A stretch of 64,000 nucleotides of DNA from Gordius sp. MW1 (GCA_964036665.1 OZ038528.1:11786501-11850500), one strand, 5' to 3'; shown: positions 35,501-49,570, numbered from the stretch's first letter. A program made the numbers and translations. Notes: a model not told the origin generated them from the sequence alone.

Positions 35501-38500
35501 ACTATTACTTTGAAATCATGATCGCATAGTGCATTTTTGAAAAATTAAGCACTCACGTTGCGATACAACAAACTAATCGCAACAATAAAACGTTGTCTTT
35601 TGTCAAAATGATAGTTCTCGCAGCTTAAAACCTCTTTTCGGAAGTCAATCGAGGATAATAGGATTCTCAAATTGGCCTACTTTTATATATTTTTTCATGC
35701 TCTTTCACATAGAATCGAAAAAAATAAATATTTTTACCTCAAAATTTTTCACATATTTTTCTTTGAACCGTATTCATCCGATGAAAGTTGTCGTTTTCAG
35801 ACGCGGTTTCCATGATAAAAAGTAAAAATTTATCAGAATCAGAAAACTATTACTTTGAAATCATGATCGCATAGTGCATTTTTGAAAAATTAAGCACTCA
35901 CGTTGCGATACAACAAACTAATCGCAACAATAAAACGTTGTCTTTTGTCAAAATGATAGTTCTCGCAGCTTAAAACCTCTTTTCGGAAGTCAATCGAGGA
36001 TAATAGGATTCTCAAATTGACCTACTTTTATATATTTTTTCATGCTCTTTCACATAGAATCGAAAAAAATAAATATTTTTACCTAAAAAGTTTTCACATA
36101 TTTTTCTTTCAACCGTATTCATCCGATGAAAGTTGTCGTTTTCATACGTGGTTTCCATGATAAAAAGTAAAAATTTATCAGAATCAGAAAACTATTACTT
36201 TGAAATCATGATCGCATAGTGCATTTTTGAAAAATTAAGCACTCACGTTGCGATACAAGAAACTAATCGCAACAATAAAACGTTGTCTTTTGTCAAAATG
36301 ATAGTTCTCGCAGCTTAAAACCTCTTTTCGGAAGTCAATCGAGGATAATAGGATTCTCAAATTGGCCTACTTTTATATATTTTTTCATGCTCTTTCACAT
36401 AGAATCGAAAAAAATAAATATTTTTACCTCAAAATTTTTCACATATTTTTCTTTCAACCGTATTCATCCGATGAAAGTTGTCGTTTTCAGACGTGGTTTC
36501 CATGATAAAAAGTAAAAATTTATCAGAATCAGAAAACTATTACTTTGAAATCATGATCGCATAGTGCATTTTTGAAAAATTAAGCACTCACGTTGCGATA
36601 CAACAAACTAATCGCAACAATAAAACGTTGTCTTTTGTCAAAATGATCGTTCTCGCAGCTTAAAACCTCTTTTCGGAAGTCAATCGAGGATAATAGGATT
36701 CTCAAATTGGCCTACTTTTATATATTTTTTCATGCTCTTTCACATAGATTCGAAAAAAATAAATATTTTTACCTCAAAATTTTTCACATATTTTTCTTTC
36801 AACCGTATTCATCCGATGAAAGTTGTCGTTTTCAGACGTGGTTTCCATGATAAAAAGTAAAAATTTATCAGAATCAGAAAACTATTACTTTGAAATCATG
36901 ATCGCATAGTGCATTTTTGAAAAATTAAGCACTCACGTTGCGATACAACAAACTAATCGCAACAATAAAACGTTGTCTTTTGTCAAAATGATAGTTCTCG
37001 CAGCTTAAAACCTCTTTTCGGAAGTCAATCGAGGATAATAGGATTCTCAAATTGGCCTACTTTTATATATTTTTTCATGCTCTTTCACATAGAATCAAAA
37101 AAAACAAATATTTTTACCTCAAAATGTTTCCACATATTTTTCTTTCAACCGTATTCATCCGATGAAAGTTGTCGTTTTCAGACGTGGTTTCCATGATAAA
37201 AAGTAAAAATTTATCAGAATCAGAAAACTATTACTTTGAAATCATGATCGCATAGTGCATTTTTGAAAAATTAAGCACTCACGTTGCGATACAACAAACT
37301 AATCGCAACAATAAAACGTTGTCTTTTGTCAAAATGATAGTTCTCGCAGCTTAAAACCTCTTTTCGGAAGTCAATCGAGGATAATAGGATTCTCAAATTG
37401 GCCTACTTTTATATATTTTTTCATGCTCTTTCACATAGAATCGAAAAAAATAAATATTTTTACCTCAAAAGTTTTCACATATTTTTCTTTCAACCGTATT
37501 CATCCGATGAAAGTTGTCGTTTTCAGACGTGGTTTCCATGATAAAAAGTAAAAATTTATCAGAATCAGAAAACTATTACTTTGAAATCATGATCGCATAG
37601 TGCATTTTTGAAAAATTAAGCACTCACGTTGCGATGCAACAAACTAATCGCAACAATAAAACGTTGTCTTTTGTCAAAATGATAGTTCTCGCAGATTAAA
37701 ACCTCTTTTCGGAAGTCAATCGAGGATAATAGGATTCTCAAATTGGCCTACTTTTATATATTTTTTCATGCTCTTTCACATAGAATCAAAAAAAAAACAA
37801 ATATTTTTACCTCAAAATTTTTCACATATTTTTCTTTGAACCGTATTCATCCGATGAAAGTTGTCGTTTTCAGACGTGGTTTCCATGATAAAAAGTAAAA
37901 ATTTATCAGAATCAGAAAACTATTACTTTGAAATCATGATCGCATAGTGCATTTTTGAAAAATTAAGCACTCACGTTGCGATACAACAAACTAATCGCAA
38001 CAATAAAACGTTGTCTTTTGTCAAAATGATAGTTCTCGCAGCTTAAAACCTCTTTTCGGAAGTCAATCGAGGATAATAGGATTCTCAAATTGGCCTACTA
38101 TTATATATTTTTTCATGCTCTTTCACATAGAATCAAAAAAAAAACAAATATTTTTACCTCAAAAGTTTTCACATATTTTTCTTTGAACCGTATTCATCCG
38201 ATGAAAGTTGTCGTTTTCAGACGTGGTTTCCATGATAAAAAGTAAAAATTTATCAGAATCAGAAAACTATTACTTTGAAATCATGATCGCATAGTGCATT
38301 TTTGAAAAATTAAGCATTCACGTAGCGATACAACAAACTAATCGCAACAATAAATAGTTGTCTTTTGTCAAAATGATAGTTCTAGCAGCTTAAAACCTCT
38401 TTTCGGGAGTCAATCGATGATAATAGGATTCTCAAATTGACCTACTTTTATATATTCTTTCATGCTCTTTCACATAGAATCAAAAAAAAAACAAATATTT

Positions 38501-41500
38501 TTACCTCAAAATTTTTCACATATTTTTCTTTGAACCGTATTCATCCGATGAAAGTTGTCGTTTTCAGACGTGGTTTCCATGATAAAAAGTAAAAATTTAT
38601 CAGAATCAGAAAACTATTACTTTGAAATCATGATCGCATAGTGCATTTTTGAAAAATTAAGCACTCACGTTGCGATACAACAAACTAATCGCAACAATAA
38701 AACGTTGTCTTTTGTCAAAATGATAGTTCTCGCAGCTTAAAACCTCTTTTCGGAAGTCAATCGAGGATAATAGGATTCTCAAATTGGATACTTTTATATA
38801 TTTTTTCATGCTCTTTCACATAGAATCGAAAAAAATAAATATTTTTACCTCAAAAGTTTTCACATATTTTTCTTTCAACCGTATTCATTCGATGAAAGTT
38901 GTCGTTTTCAGACGTGGTTTCCATGATAAAAAGTAAAAATTTATCAGAATCAGAAAACTATTACTTTGAAATCATGATCGCATAGTGAATTTTTGAAAAA
39001 TTAAGCACTCACGTTGCGATACAACAAACTAATCGCAACAATAAAACGTTGTCTTTTGTCAAAATGATAGTTCTCGCAGCTTAAAACCTCTTTTCGGAAG
39101 TCAATCGAGGATAATAAGATTCTCAAATTGGCCTACTTTTATATATTTTTTCATGCTCTTTCACATAGAATCGAAAAAAATAAATATTTTTACCTCAAAA
39201 GTTTTCACATATTTTTCTTTCAACCGTATTCATCCGATGAAAGTTGTCGTTTTCAGACGTGGTTTCCATGATAAAAAGTAAAAATTTATCAGAATCAGAA
39301 AACTATTACTTTGAAATCATGATCGCATAGTGCATTTTTGAAAAATTAAGCACTCACGTTGCGATACAACAAACTAATCGCAACAATAAAACGTTGTCTT
39401 TTGTCAAAATGATAGTTCTCGCAGCTTAAAACCTCTTTTCGGAAGTCAATCGAGGATAATAGGATTCTCAAATTGGCCTACTTTTATATATTTTTTCATG
39501 CTCTTTCACATAGAATCGAAAAAAATAAATATTTTTACCTCAAATTTTTCACATATTTTTCTTTGAACCGTATTCATCCGATGAAAGTTGTCGTTTTCAG
39601 ACGTGGTTTCCATGATAAAAAGTAAAAATTTATCAGAATCAGAAAACTATTACTTTGAAATCATGATCGCATAGTGCATTTTTGAAAAATTAAGCACTCA
39701 CGTTGCGATACAACAAACTAATCGCAACAATAAAACGTTGTCTTTTGTCAAAATGATAGTTCTCGCAGCTTAAAACCTCTTTTCGGAAGTCAATCGAGGA
39801 TAATAGGATTCTCAAATTGGCCTTCTTTTATATATTTTTTCATGCTCTTTCACATAAAATCGAAAAAAATAAATATTTTTACCTCAAAAGTTTTCACATA
39901 TTTTTCTTTCAACGGTATTCATCCGATGAAAGTTCTCGTTTTCAGACGTGGTTTCCATGATAAAAAGTAAAAATTTATCAGAATCAGAAAACTATTACTT
40001 TGAAATCATGATCGCTTAGTGCATTTTTGAAAAATTAAGCACTCACGTTGCGATACAACAAACTAATCGCAACAATAAAACGTTGTCTTTTGTCAAAATG
40101 ATAGTTCTCGCAGCTTAAAACCTCTTTTCGGAAGTCAATCGAGGATAATAGGATTTTCAAATTGGCCTACTTTTATATATTTTTTCATGCTCTTTCACAT
40201 AGAATCGAAAAAAATAAATATTTTTACCTCAAAAGTTTTCACATATTTTTCTTTCAACGGTATTCATCCGATGAAAGTTGTCGTTTTCAGACGTGGTTTC
40301 CATGATAAAAAGTAAAAATTTATCAGAATCAGAAAACTATTACTTTGAAATCATGATCGCATAGTGCATTTTTGAAAAATTAAGCACTCACGTTGCGATA
40401 CAACAAACTAATCGCAACAATAAAACGTTGTCTTTTGTCAAAATGATAGTTATCGCAGCTTAAAACCTATTTTCGGAAGTCAATCGAGGATAATAGGATT
40501 CTCAAATTTGCTTACTTTTATATATTTTTTCATGCTCTTTCACATAGAATCGCAAAAAATAAATATTTTTACCTCAAAAGTTTTCACATATTTTTCTTTC
40601 AACCGTATTCATCCGATGAAAGTTGTCGGGTTCAGACGTGGTTTCCATGATAAAAAGTAAAAAATTTTCAGAATCAGAAAACTTTTACTTTGAAATCATG
40701 ATCGCATAGTGCATTTTTGAAAAATTAAGCACTCACGTTGCGATACAACAAACTAATCGCAACAATAAAACGTTGTCTTATGTCAAAATGATAGTTCTCG
40801 CAGCTTAAAACCTCTTTTCGGAAGTCAATCGAGGATAATAGGATTCTCAAATTGGCCTTCTTTTATATATTTTTTCATGCTCTTTCACATAGAATCGCAA
40901 AAAATAAATATTTTTACCTAAAAATTTTCCACATATTTTTCTTTCAACCGTATTCATCCGATGAAAGTTGTCGTTTTCAGACGTGGTTTCCATGATAAAA
41001 AGTAAAAATTTATCAGAATCAGAATACTATTACTTTGAAATCATGATCGCATAGTGCATTTTTGAAAAATTAAGCACTCACGTTGCGATACAACAAACTA
41101 ATCGCAACAATAAAACGTTGTCTTTTGTCAAAATGATAGTTCTCGCAGCTTAAAACCTCTTTTCGGAAGTCAATCGAGGATAATAGGATTCTCAAATTGG
41201 CCTACTTTTTTATATTTTTTCATGTTCTTTCACATAGAATCGAAAAAAATCAATATTTTTACCTCAAAATTTTTCACATATTTTTCTTTGAACCGTATTC
41301 ATCCGATGAAAGTTGTCGTTTTCAGACGTGGTTTCCATGATAAAAAGTAAAAATTTATCAGAATCAGAAAACTATTACTTTGAAATCATGATCGCATAGT
41401 GCATTTTTGAAAAATTAAGCACTCACGTTGCGATACAACAAACTAATCGCAACAATAAAACGTTGTCTTTTGTCAAAATGATAGTTCTCGCAGCTTAAAA

Positions 41501-44500
41501 CCTCTTTTCGGAAGTCAATAGAGGATAATAAGATTCTCAAATTGGCCTACTTTTATATATTTTTTCATGCTCTTTCACATAGAATCGAAAAAAATAAATA
41601 TTTTTACCTCAAAATTTTTCACATATTTTTCTTTCAACCGTATTCATCCGATGAAAGTTGTCGTTTTCCGACGTGGTTTCCATGATAAAAAGTAAAAATT
41701 TATCAGAATCAAAAAACTATTACTTTGAAATCATGATCGCATAGTGCATTTTTGAAAAATTAAGCACTCACGTTGCGATCCAACAAACTAATCGCAACAA
41801 TAAAACGTTGTCTTTTGTCAAAATGATAGTTCTCGCAGCTTAAAACCTCTTTTCGGAAGTCAATCGAGGATAATAGGATTCTCAAATTAGCTAACTTTTA
41901 TATATTTTTTCATGCTCTTTCACATAGAATCGCAAAAAATAAATATTTTTACCTCAAAAGTTTTCACATATTTTTCTTTCAACCGTATTCATCCGATGAA
42001 AGTTGTCGTTTTCAGACGTGGTTTCCATGATAAAAAGTAAAATTTTATCAGAATCAGAAAACTATTACTTTGAAATCATGATCGCATAGTGCATTTTTGA
42101 AAAATTAAGCACTCACGTTGCGATACAACAAACTAATCGCAACAATAAAACGTTGTCTTTTGTCAAAATGATAGTTCTCGCAGCTTAAAACCTCTTTTCG
42201 GAAGTCAATCGAGGATAATAGGATTCTCAAATTTGCTTACTTTTATATATTTTTTTATGCTCTTTCATATAGAATCGAAAAAAATAAATATTTTTACCTC
42301 AAAATATTTCACATATTTTTCTTTGAACCGTATTCATCCGATGAAAGTTGTCGTTTTCAGACGTGGTTTCCTTGATAAAAAGTTAAATTTATCAGAATCA
42401 GAAAACTATTACTTTTAAATCATGATCGCATAGTGCATTTTTGAAAAATTAAGCACTCACGTTGCGATCCAACAAACTAATCGCAACAATAAAACGTTGT
42501 CTTTTGTCAAAATGATAGTTCTCGCAGCTTAAAACCTCTTTTCGGAAGTCAATCGAGGATAATAGGATTCTCAATTTGGCCTACTTTTATATATTTTTTC
42601 ATGCTCTTTCACATAGAATCGAAAAAAATAAATATTTTTACCTCAAAATTTTTCACATATTTTTCTTTGAACCGTATTCATCCGATGAAAGTTGTCGTTT
42701 TCAGACGTGGTTTCCATGATAAAAAGTAAAAATTTATCAGAATCAGAAAACTATTACTTTGAAATCATGATCGCACAGTGCATTTTTGAAAAATTAAGCA
42801 CTCACGTTGCGATACAACAAACTAATCGCAACAATAAAACGTTGTCTTTTGTCATAATGATAGTTCTCGCAGCTTAAAACCTCTTTTCGGAAGTCAATCG
42901 ATGATAATAGGATTCTCAAATTGGCCTACTTTTATATGTTTTTTCATGCTCTTTCACATAGAATCGAAAAAAATAAATATTTTTACCTCAAAATTTTTCA
43001 CATATTTTTCTTTCAACAGTATTCATCCGAAGAAAGTTGTCGTTTTCAGACGTGGTTTCCATGATAAAAAGTAAAAATTTATCAGAATCAGAAAACTATT
43101 ACTTTGAATCATGATCGCATAGTGCATTTTTGAAAAATTAAGCACTCACGTTGCGATACACCAAACTAATCGCAACAATAAAACGTTGTTTTTTGTCAAA
43201 ATGATAGTTCTCGCAGCTTAAAACCTCTTTTCGGAAGTCAATCGAGGATAATAGGATTCTCAAATTTGCTTACTTTTATATATTTTTTCATGCTCTTTCA
43301 CATAGAATCAAAAAAAATAAATATTTTTACCTCAAAATATTTCACATATTTTTCTTTGAACCGTATTCATCCGTAGAAAGTTGTCGTTTTCCAACGTGGT
43401 TTCCATGATAAAAAGTAAAAATTTATCAGAATCAGAAAACTATTACTTTGAAATCATGATCGCATAGTGCATTTTTGAAAAATTAAGCACTCACGCTGCG
43501 ATACAACAAACTAATCGCAACAATAAAACGTTGTCTTTTGTCAAAATGATAGTTCTCGCAGCTTAAAACCTCTTTTCGGAAGTCAATCGAGGATAATAGG
43601 ATTTTCAAATTGGCCTACTTTTATATATTTTTTCATGCTCTTTCACATAGAATCGAAAAAAATCAATATTTTTACATCAAAATTTTTCACATATTTTTCT
43701 TTGAACCGTATTCATCCGATGAAAGTTGTCGTTTTCAGACGTGGTTTCCATGATAAAAAGTAAAAATTTATCAGAATCAAAAAACTATTACTTTGAAATC
43801 ATGATCGCACAGTGCATTTTTGAAAAATTAAGCACTCACGTTGCGATCCAACAAACTAATCGCAACAATAAAACGTTGTCTTTTGTCAAAATGATAGTTC
43901 TCGCAGCTTAAAACCTCTTTTCGGAAGTCAATCGATGATAATAGTATTCTCAAATTGGCCTACTTTTATATATTTTTTCATGCTCTTTCACATAAAATCG
44001 CAAAAAATAAATATTTTTACCTAAAAATTTTTGACATATTTTTCTTTGAACCGTATTCATCCGTAGAAAGTTGTCGTTTTCCAACGTGGTTTCCATGATA
44101 AAAAGTAAAAATTTATCAGAATCAAAAAACTTTTACTTTAAAATCATGATCGCATAGTGCATTTTTGAAAAATTAAGCACTCACGTTGCGATACAACAAA
44201 CTAATCGCAACAATAAAACGTTGTCTTTTGTCAAAATGATAGTTCTCGCAGCTTAAAACCTCTTTTCGGAAGTCAATCGATGATAATAGGATTCTCAAAT
44301 TGGCCTACTTTTATATATTTTTTCATGCTCTTTCACATAGAATCGAAAAAAATCAATATTTTTACCTCAAAATTTTTCACATATTTTTCTTTCAACAGTA
44401 TTCATCCGATGAAAGTTGTCGTTTTCAGACGTGGTTTCCTTGATAAAAAGTAAAAATTTATCAGAATCAGAAAACTATTACTTTGAAATCATGATCGCAT

Positions 44501-46390
44501 AGTGCATTTTTGAAAAATTAAGCACTCACGTTGCGATACAACAAACTAATCGCAACAATAAAACGTTGTCTTTTGTCAAAATGATAGTTCTCGCAGCTTA
44601 AAACCTTTTTTCGGAAGTCAATCGATGATAATAGTATTCTCAAATTGGCCTACTTTTATATATTTTTTCATGCTCTTTCATATAGAATCGAAAAAAATAT
44701 ATATTTTTACCTCAAAATTTTCACCTATTTTTCTTTCAACCGTATTCATCCGATGAAAGTTGTCGTTTTCAGACGTGGTTTCCATGATAAAAAGTAAAAA
44801 TTTATCAGAATCAGAAAACTATTACTTTGAAATCATGATCGCATAGTGCATTTTTGAAAAATTATGCACTCACGTTGCGATACAACAAACTAATCGCAAC
44901 AATAAAACGTTGTCTTTTGTCAAAATGATAGTTCTCGCAGCTTAAAACCTCTTTTCGGAAGTCAATCGAGGATAATAGGATTCTCAATTTGGCCTACTTT
45001 TATATATTTTTTCATGCTCTTTCACATAAAATCGAAAAAAATAAATATTTTTACCTCAAAATTTTCACCTATTTTTCTTTCAACCGTATTCATCCGATGA
45101 AAGTTGTCGTTTTCCGACGTGGTTTCCATGATAAAAAGTAAAAATTTATCAGAATCAGAAAACTATTACTTTAAAATCATGATCGCATAGTGCATTTTTG
45201 AAAAATTAAGCACTCACGTTGCGATCCAACAAACTAATCGCAACAATAAAACGTTGTCTTTTGTCAAAATGATAGTTCTCGCAGCTTAAAACCTCTTTTC
45301 GGAAGTCAATCGAGGATAATAGGATTCTCAATTTGGCCTACTTTTATATATTTTTTCATGCTCTTTCACATAAAATCGAAAAAAATAAATATTTTTACCC
45401 CATCATTTTTTACATATTTTTCTTTCAACCGTATTCATCCGATGAAAGTTGTCGTTTTCAGACGTGGTTTCCATGATAAAAAGTAAAAATTTATCAGAAT
45501 CAGAAAACTATTACTTTGAAATCATGATCGCATAGTGCATTATTGAAAAATTAAGCACTCACGTTGCGATACAACAAACTAATCGCAACAATAAAACGTT
45601 GTCTTCTGTCAAAATGATAGTTCTCGCAGCTTAAAACCTCTTTTCGGAAGTCAATCGATGATAATAGTATTCTCAAATTGGCCTACTTTTATATATTTTT
45701 TCATGCTCTTTCACATAGAATCGAAAAAAATAAATATTTTTACCTCAAAAGTTTTCACATATTTTTCTTTCAACCGTATTCATCCGATGAAAGTTGTCGT
45801 TTTCAGACGTGGTTTCCATGATAAAAAGTAAAAATTTATCAGAATCAGAAAACTATTACTTTAAAATCATGATCGCATAGTGCATTTTTGAAAAATTAAG
45901 CACTCACGTTGCGATACAAGAAACTAATCGCAACAATAAAACGTTGTCTTTTGTCAAAATGATAGTTCTCGCAGCTTAAAACCTTTTTTCGGAAGTCAAT
46001 CGATGATAATAGTATTCTCAAATTAGCTAACTTTTATATATTTTTTCATGCTCTTTCACATAGATTCGAAAAAAATAAATATTTTTACCTCAAAATTTTC
46101 ACCTATTTTTCTTTGAACCGTATTCATCCGATGAAAGTTGTCGTTTTCAGACGTGGTTTCCATGATAAAAAGTAAAAATTTATCAGAATCAGAAAACTAT
46201 TACTTTGAATCATGATCGCATAGTGCATTTTTGAAAAATTAAGCACTCACGTTGCGATACACCAAACTAATCGCAACAATAAAACGTTGTTTTTTGTCAA
46301 AATGATAGTTCTCGCAGCTTAAAACCTCTTTTCGGAAGTCAATCGAGGATAATAGGATTCTCAAATTTGCTTACTTTTATATATTTTTTA
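32590..46390 (+). repeat. Large tandem duplication, copy 1 (~13.8 kb, 40 units)
   Basis: Unit starts after 36,458: 36459, 36804, 37150, 37495, 37842, 38189, 38536, 38880, 39225, 39569, 39914, 40259, 40604, 40949, 41294, 41639, 41984, 42329, 42673, 43018, 43362, 43707, 44052, 44397, 44741, 45085, 45430, 45775, 46119. Copy 2 begins where this one ends. The pairing offset is 13,799 for 32,591-33,800, 12,074 for about 36,030-37,121 and 11,382 for about 38,189-46,200. Rich private markers make the match clear: ATAAATAGTTG (38,350), TTGTCGGGTTC (40,625), AAAAAATTTTCAG (40,661), GTTAAATTTATC (42,382) and CATCCGTAGAAAG (43,370). It holds no gene. Confidence 0.88.
34044..36458 (+). repeat. 8-unit HOR, second copy lacking unit 5 (2,415 bp)
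   Basis: Unit starts: 34044, 34389, 34734, 35079, 35424, 35769, 36114. The offset from copy 1 is 2,760 for units 1-4 (31,411/34,171; 32,201/34,961; 32,571/35,331) and 2,415 for units 6-8 (33,386/35,801; 33,726/36,141; 33,842/36,257). Exactly one 345-bp unit, the CCGGTGAAAG one, was lost. At the deletion join the tail reads ACCTAAAAATTTTCCAC, unlike either parent tail in copy 1 but like the tail at about 40,917. Few other differences were noticed, for example GTGGATTTT at 31,391. Confidence 0.85.
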
Positions 46391-46462
46391 ATGCTCTTTC
46401 ACATAGAATCGAAAAAAATAAATATTTTTACCTCAAAAGTTTTCACATATTTTTCTTTGAAC
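46119..46462 (+). repeat. Hybrid monomer at the junction of the large duplication
   Basis: The left part matches the end of copy 2 (TTTTCACCTATTT before it, shared with 57,473). The middle carries ACTTTGAATCATG, ATACACCAAAC and GTTGTTTTTTGTC, matching the unit at 43,018 (offset 3,101). From TTTTTTAATGC (46,384) it matches 32,585 onward. The copy-2 end at 57,501 has the ordinary middle instead, with ACACC appearing one unit later at 57,988. So the join lies between about 46,200 and 46,385, and at least one further exchange or conversion touched it. Confidence 0.75.
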
Positions 46463-47599
46463 CGTATTCATCCGGTGAAAGTTGTCGTTTTCAGACGTGG
46501 TTTCCATGATAAAAAGTAAAAATTTATCAGAATCAGAAAACTATTACTTTGAAATCATGATCGCATAGTGCATTTTTGAAAAATTAAGCATTCACGTTGC
46601 GATACAACAAACTAATCGCAACAATAAAACGTTGTCTTTTGTCAAAATGATAGTTCTCGCAGCTTAAAACCTCTTTTCGGATGTCAATCGAGGATAATAG
46701 GATTCTCAAATTGGCCTACTTTTATATATTTTTTCATGCTCTTTCACATAGAATCGAAAAAAATAAATATTTTTACCTCAAAATTTTTCACATATTTTTC
46801 TTTGAACCGTATTCATCCGATGAAAGTTGTCGTTTTCAGACGTGGTTTCCATGATAAAAAGTAAAAATTTATCAGAATCAGAAAACTATTACTTTGAAAT
46901 CATGATCGCATAGTGCATTTTTGAAAAATTAAGCACTCACGTTGCGATACAACAAACTAATCGCAACAATAAAACGTTGTCTTTTGTCAAAATGATAGTT
47001 CTCGCAGCTTAAAACCTCTTTTCGGAAGTCAATCGAGGATAATAGGATTCTCAAATTGGCCTACTTTTATATATTTTTTCATGCTCTTTCACATAGAATC
47101 GAAAAAAATAAATATTTTTACCTCAAAATTTTTCACATATTTTTCTTTGAACCGTATTCATCCGATGAAAGTTGTCGTTTTCAGACGCGGTTTCCATGAT
47201 AAAAAGTAAAAATTTATCAGAATCAGAAAACTATTACTTTGAAATCATGATCGCATAGTGCATTTTTGAAAAATTAAGCACTCACGTTGCGATACAACAA
47301 ACTAATCGCAACAATAAAACGTTGTCTTTTGTCAAAATGATAGTTCTCGCAGCTTAAAACCTCTTTTCGGAAGTCAATCGAGGATAATAGGATTCTCAAA
47401 TTGACCTACTTTTATATATTTTTTCATGCTCTTTCACATAGAATCGAAAAAAATAAATATTTTTACCTAAAAAGTTTTCACATATTTTTCTTTCAACCGT
47501 ATTCATCCGATGAAAGTTGTCGTTTTCATACGTGGTTTCCATGATAAAAAGTAAAAATTTATCAGAATCAGAAAACTATTACTTTGAAATCATGATCGC

Positions 47600-48190
47600 A
47601 TAGTGCATTTTTGAAAAATGAAGCACTCACGTTGCGATACAACAAACTAATCGCAACAATAAAACGTTGTCTTTTGTCAAAATGATAGTTCTCGCAGCTT
47701 AAAACCTCTTTTCGGAAGTCAATCGAGGATAACAGGATTCTCAAATAGGCCTACTTTTATATATTTTTTCATGCTCTTTCACATAGAATCGAAAAAAATA
47801 AATATTTTTACCTCAAAATTTTTCACATATTTTTCTTTCAACCGTATTCATCCGATGAAAGTTGTCGTTTTCAGACGTGGTTTCCATGATAAAAAGTAAA
47901 AATTTATCAGAATCAGAAAACTATTACTTTGAAATCATGATCGCATAGTGCATTTTTGAAAAATTAAGCACTCACGTTGCGATACAACAAACTAATCGCA
48001 ACAATAAAACGTTGTCTTTTGTCAAAATGATAGTTCTCGCAGCTTAAAACCTCTTTTCGGAAGTCAATCGAGGATAACAGGATTCTCAAATAGGCCTACT
48101 TTTATATATTTTTTCATGCTCTTTCACATAGAATCGAAAAAAATAAATATTTTTACCTAAAAAGTTTTCACATATTTTTCTTTCAACCGT
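47600..48190 (+). repeat. Five-unit deletion join and CAAATAGGCC doublet in copy 2
   Basis: Left of here copy 2 follows 32,591-33,800; right of about 48,100 it follows 36,030 onward. Between them are two adjacent tails with GATAACAGG plus CAAATAGGCC (47,729 and 48,074, 345 apart), a combination found nowhere else. AAAAATGAAGCAC at 47,625 is also private. The TTCATACG mark occurs at both 47,525 and 48,215, as expected if exchange between similar HOR units produced the join. Confidence 0.72.
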
Positions 48191-49223
48191 ATTCATCCGA
48201 TGAAAGTTGTCGTTTTCATACGTGGTTTCCATGATAAAAAGTAAAAATTTATCAGAATCAGAAAACTATTACTTTGAAATCATGATCGCATAGTGCATTT
48301 TTGAAAAATTAAGCACTCACGTTGCGATACAAGAAACTAATCGCAACAATAAAACGTTGTCTTTTGTCAAAATGATAGTTCTCGCAGCTTAAAACCTCTT
48401 TTCGGAAGTCAATCGAGGATAATAGGATTCTCAAATTGGCCTACTTTTATATATTTTTTCATGCTCTTTCACATAGAATCGAAAAAAATAAATATTTTTA
48501 CCTCAAAATTTTTCACATATTTTTCTTTCAACCGTATTCATCCGATGAAAGTTGTCGTTTTCAGACGTGGTTTCCATGATAAAAAGTAAAAATTTATCAG
48601 AATCAGAAAACTATTACTTTGAAATCATGATCGCATAGTGCATTTTTGAAAAATTAAGCACTCACGTTGCGATACAACAAACTAATCGCAACAATAAAAC
48701 GTTGTCTTTTGTCAAAATGATAGTTCTCGCAGCTTAAAACCTCTTTTCGGAAGTCAATCGAGGATAATAGGATTCTCAAATTGGCCTACTTTTATATATT
48801 TTTTCATGCTCTTTCACATAGATTCGAAAAAAATAAATATTTTTACCTCAAAATTTTTCACATATTTTTCTTTCAACCGTATTCATCCGATGAAAGTTGT
48901 CGTTTTCAGACGTGGTTTCCATGATAAAAAGTAAAAATTTATCAGAATCAGAAAACTATTACTTTGAAATCATGATCGCATAGTGCATTTTTGAAAAATT
49001 AAGCACTCACGTTGCGATACAACAAACTAATCGCAACAATAAAACGTTGTCTTTTGTCAAAATGATAGTTCTCGCAGCTTAAAACCTCTTTTCGGAAGTC
49101 AATCGAGGATAATAGGATTCTCAAATTGGCCTACTTTTATATATTTTTTCATGCTCTTTCACATAGAATCAAAAAAAACAAATATTTTTACCTCAAAATG
49201 TTTCCACATATTTTTCTTTCAAC

Positions 49224-49570
49224 CGTATTCATCCGATGAAAGTTGTCGTTTTCAGACGTGGTTTCCATGATAAAAAGTAAAAATTTATCAGAATCAGAAA
49301 ACTATTACTTTGAAATCATGATCGCATAGTGCATTTTTGAAAAATTAAGCACTCACGTTGCGATACAACAAACTAATCGCAACAATAAAACGTTGTCTTT
49401 TGTCAAAATGATAGTTCTCGCAGCTTAAAACCTCTTTTCGGAAGTCAATCGAGGATAATAGGATTCTCAAATTGGCCTACTATTATATATTTTTTCATGC
49501 TCTTTCACATAGAATCAAAAAAAAAACAAATATTTTTACCTCAAAAGTTTTCACATATTTTTCTTTGAAC
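49224..49570 (+). repeat. Two-unit deletion join in copy 2
   Basis: AAAATGTTTCCAC (37,121/49,195) pairs at 12,074, but ATAAATAGTTG (38,350/49,732) pairs at 11,382, a loss of 692 bp (346 + 346). In copy 1 the lost interval contains GCGATGCAAC (37,633) and CAGATTAAAAC (37,692), both absent in copy 2. The tail of this unit already has CTACTATTATAT and the A9-CAAATA linker, which in copy 1 belong to the unit at 37,842. Confidence 0.78.
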
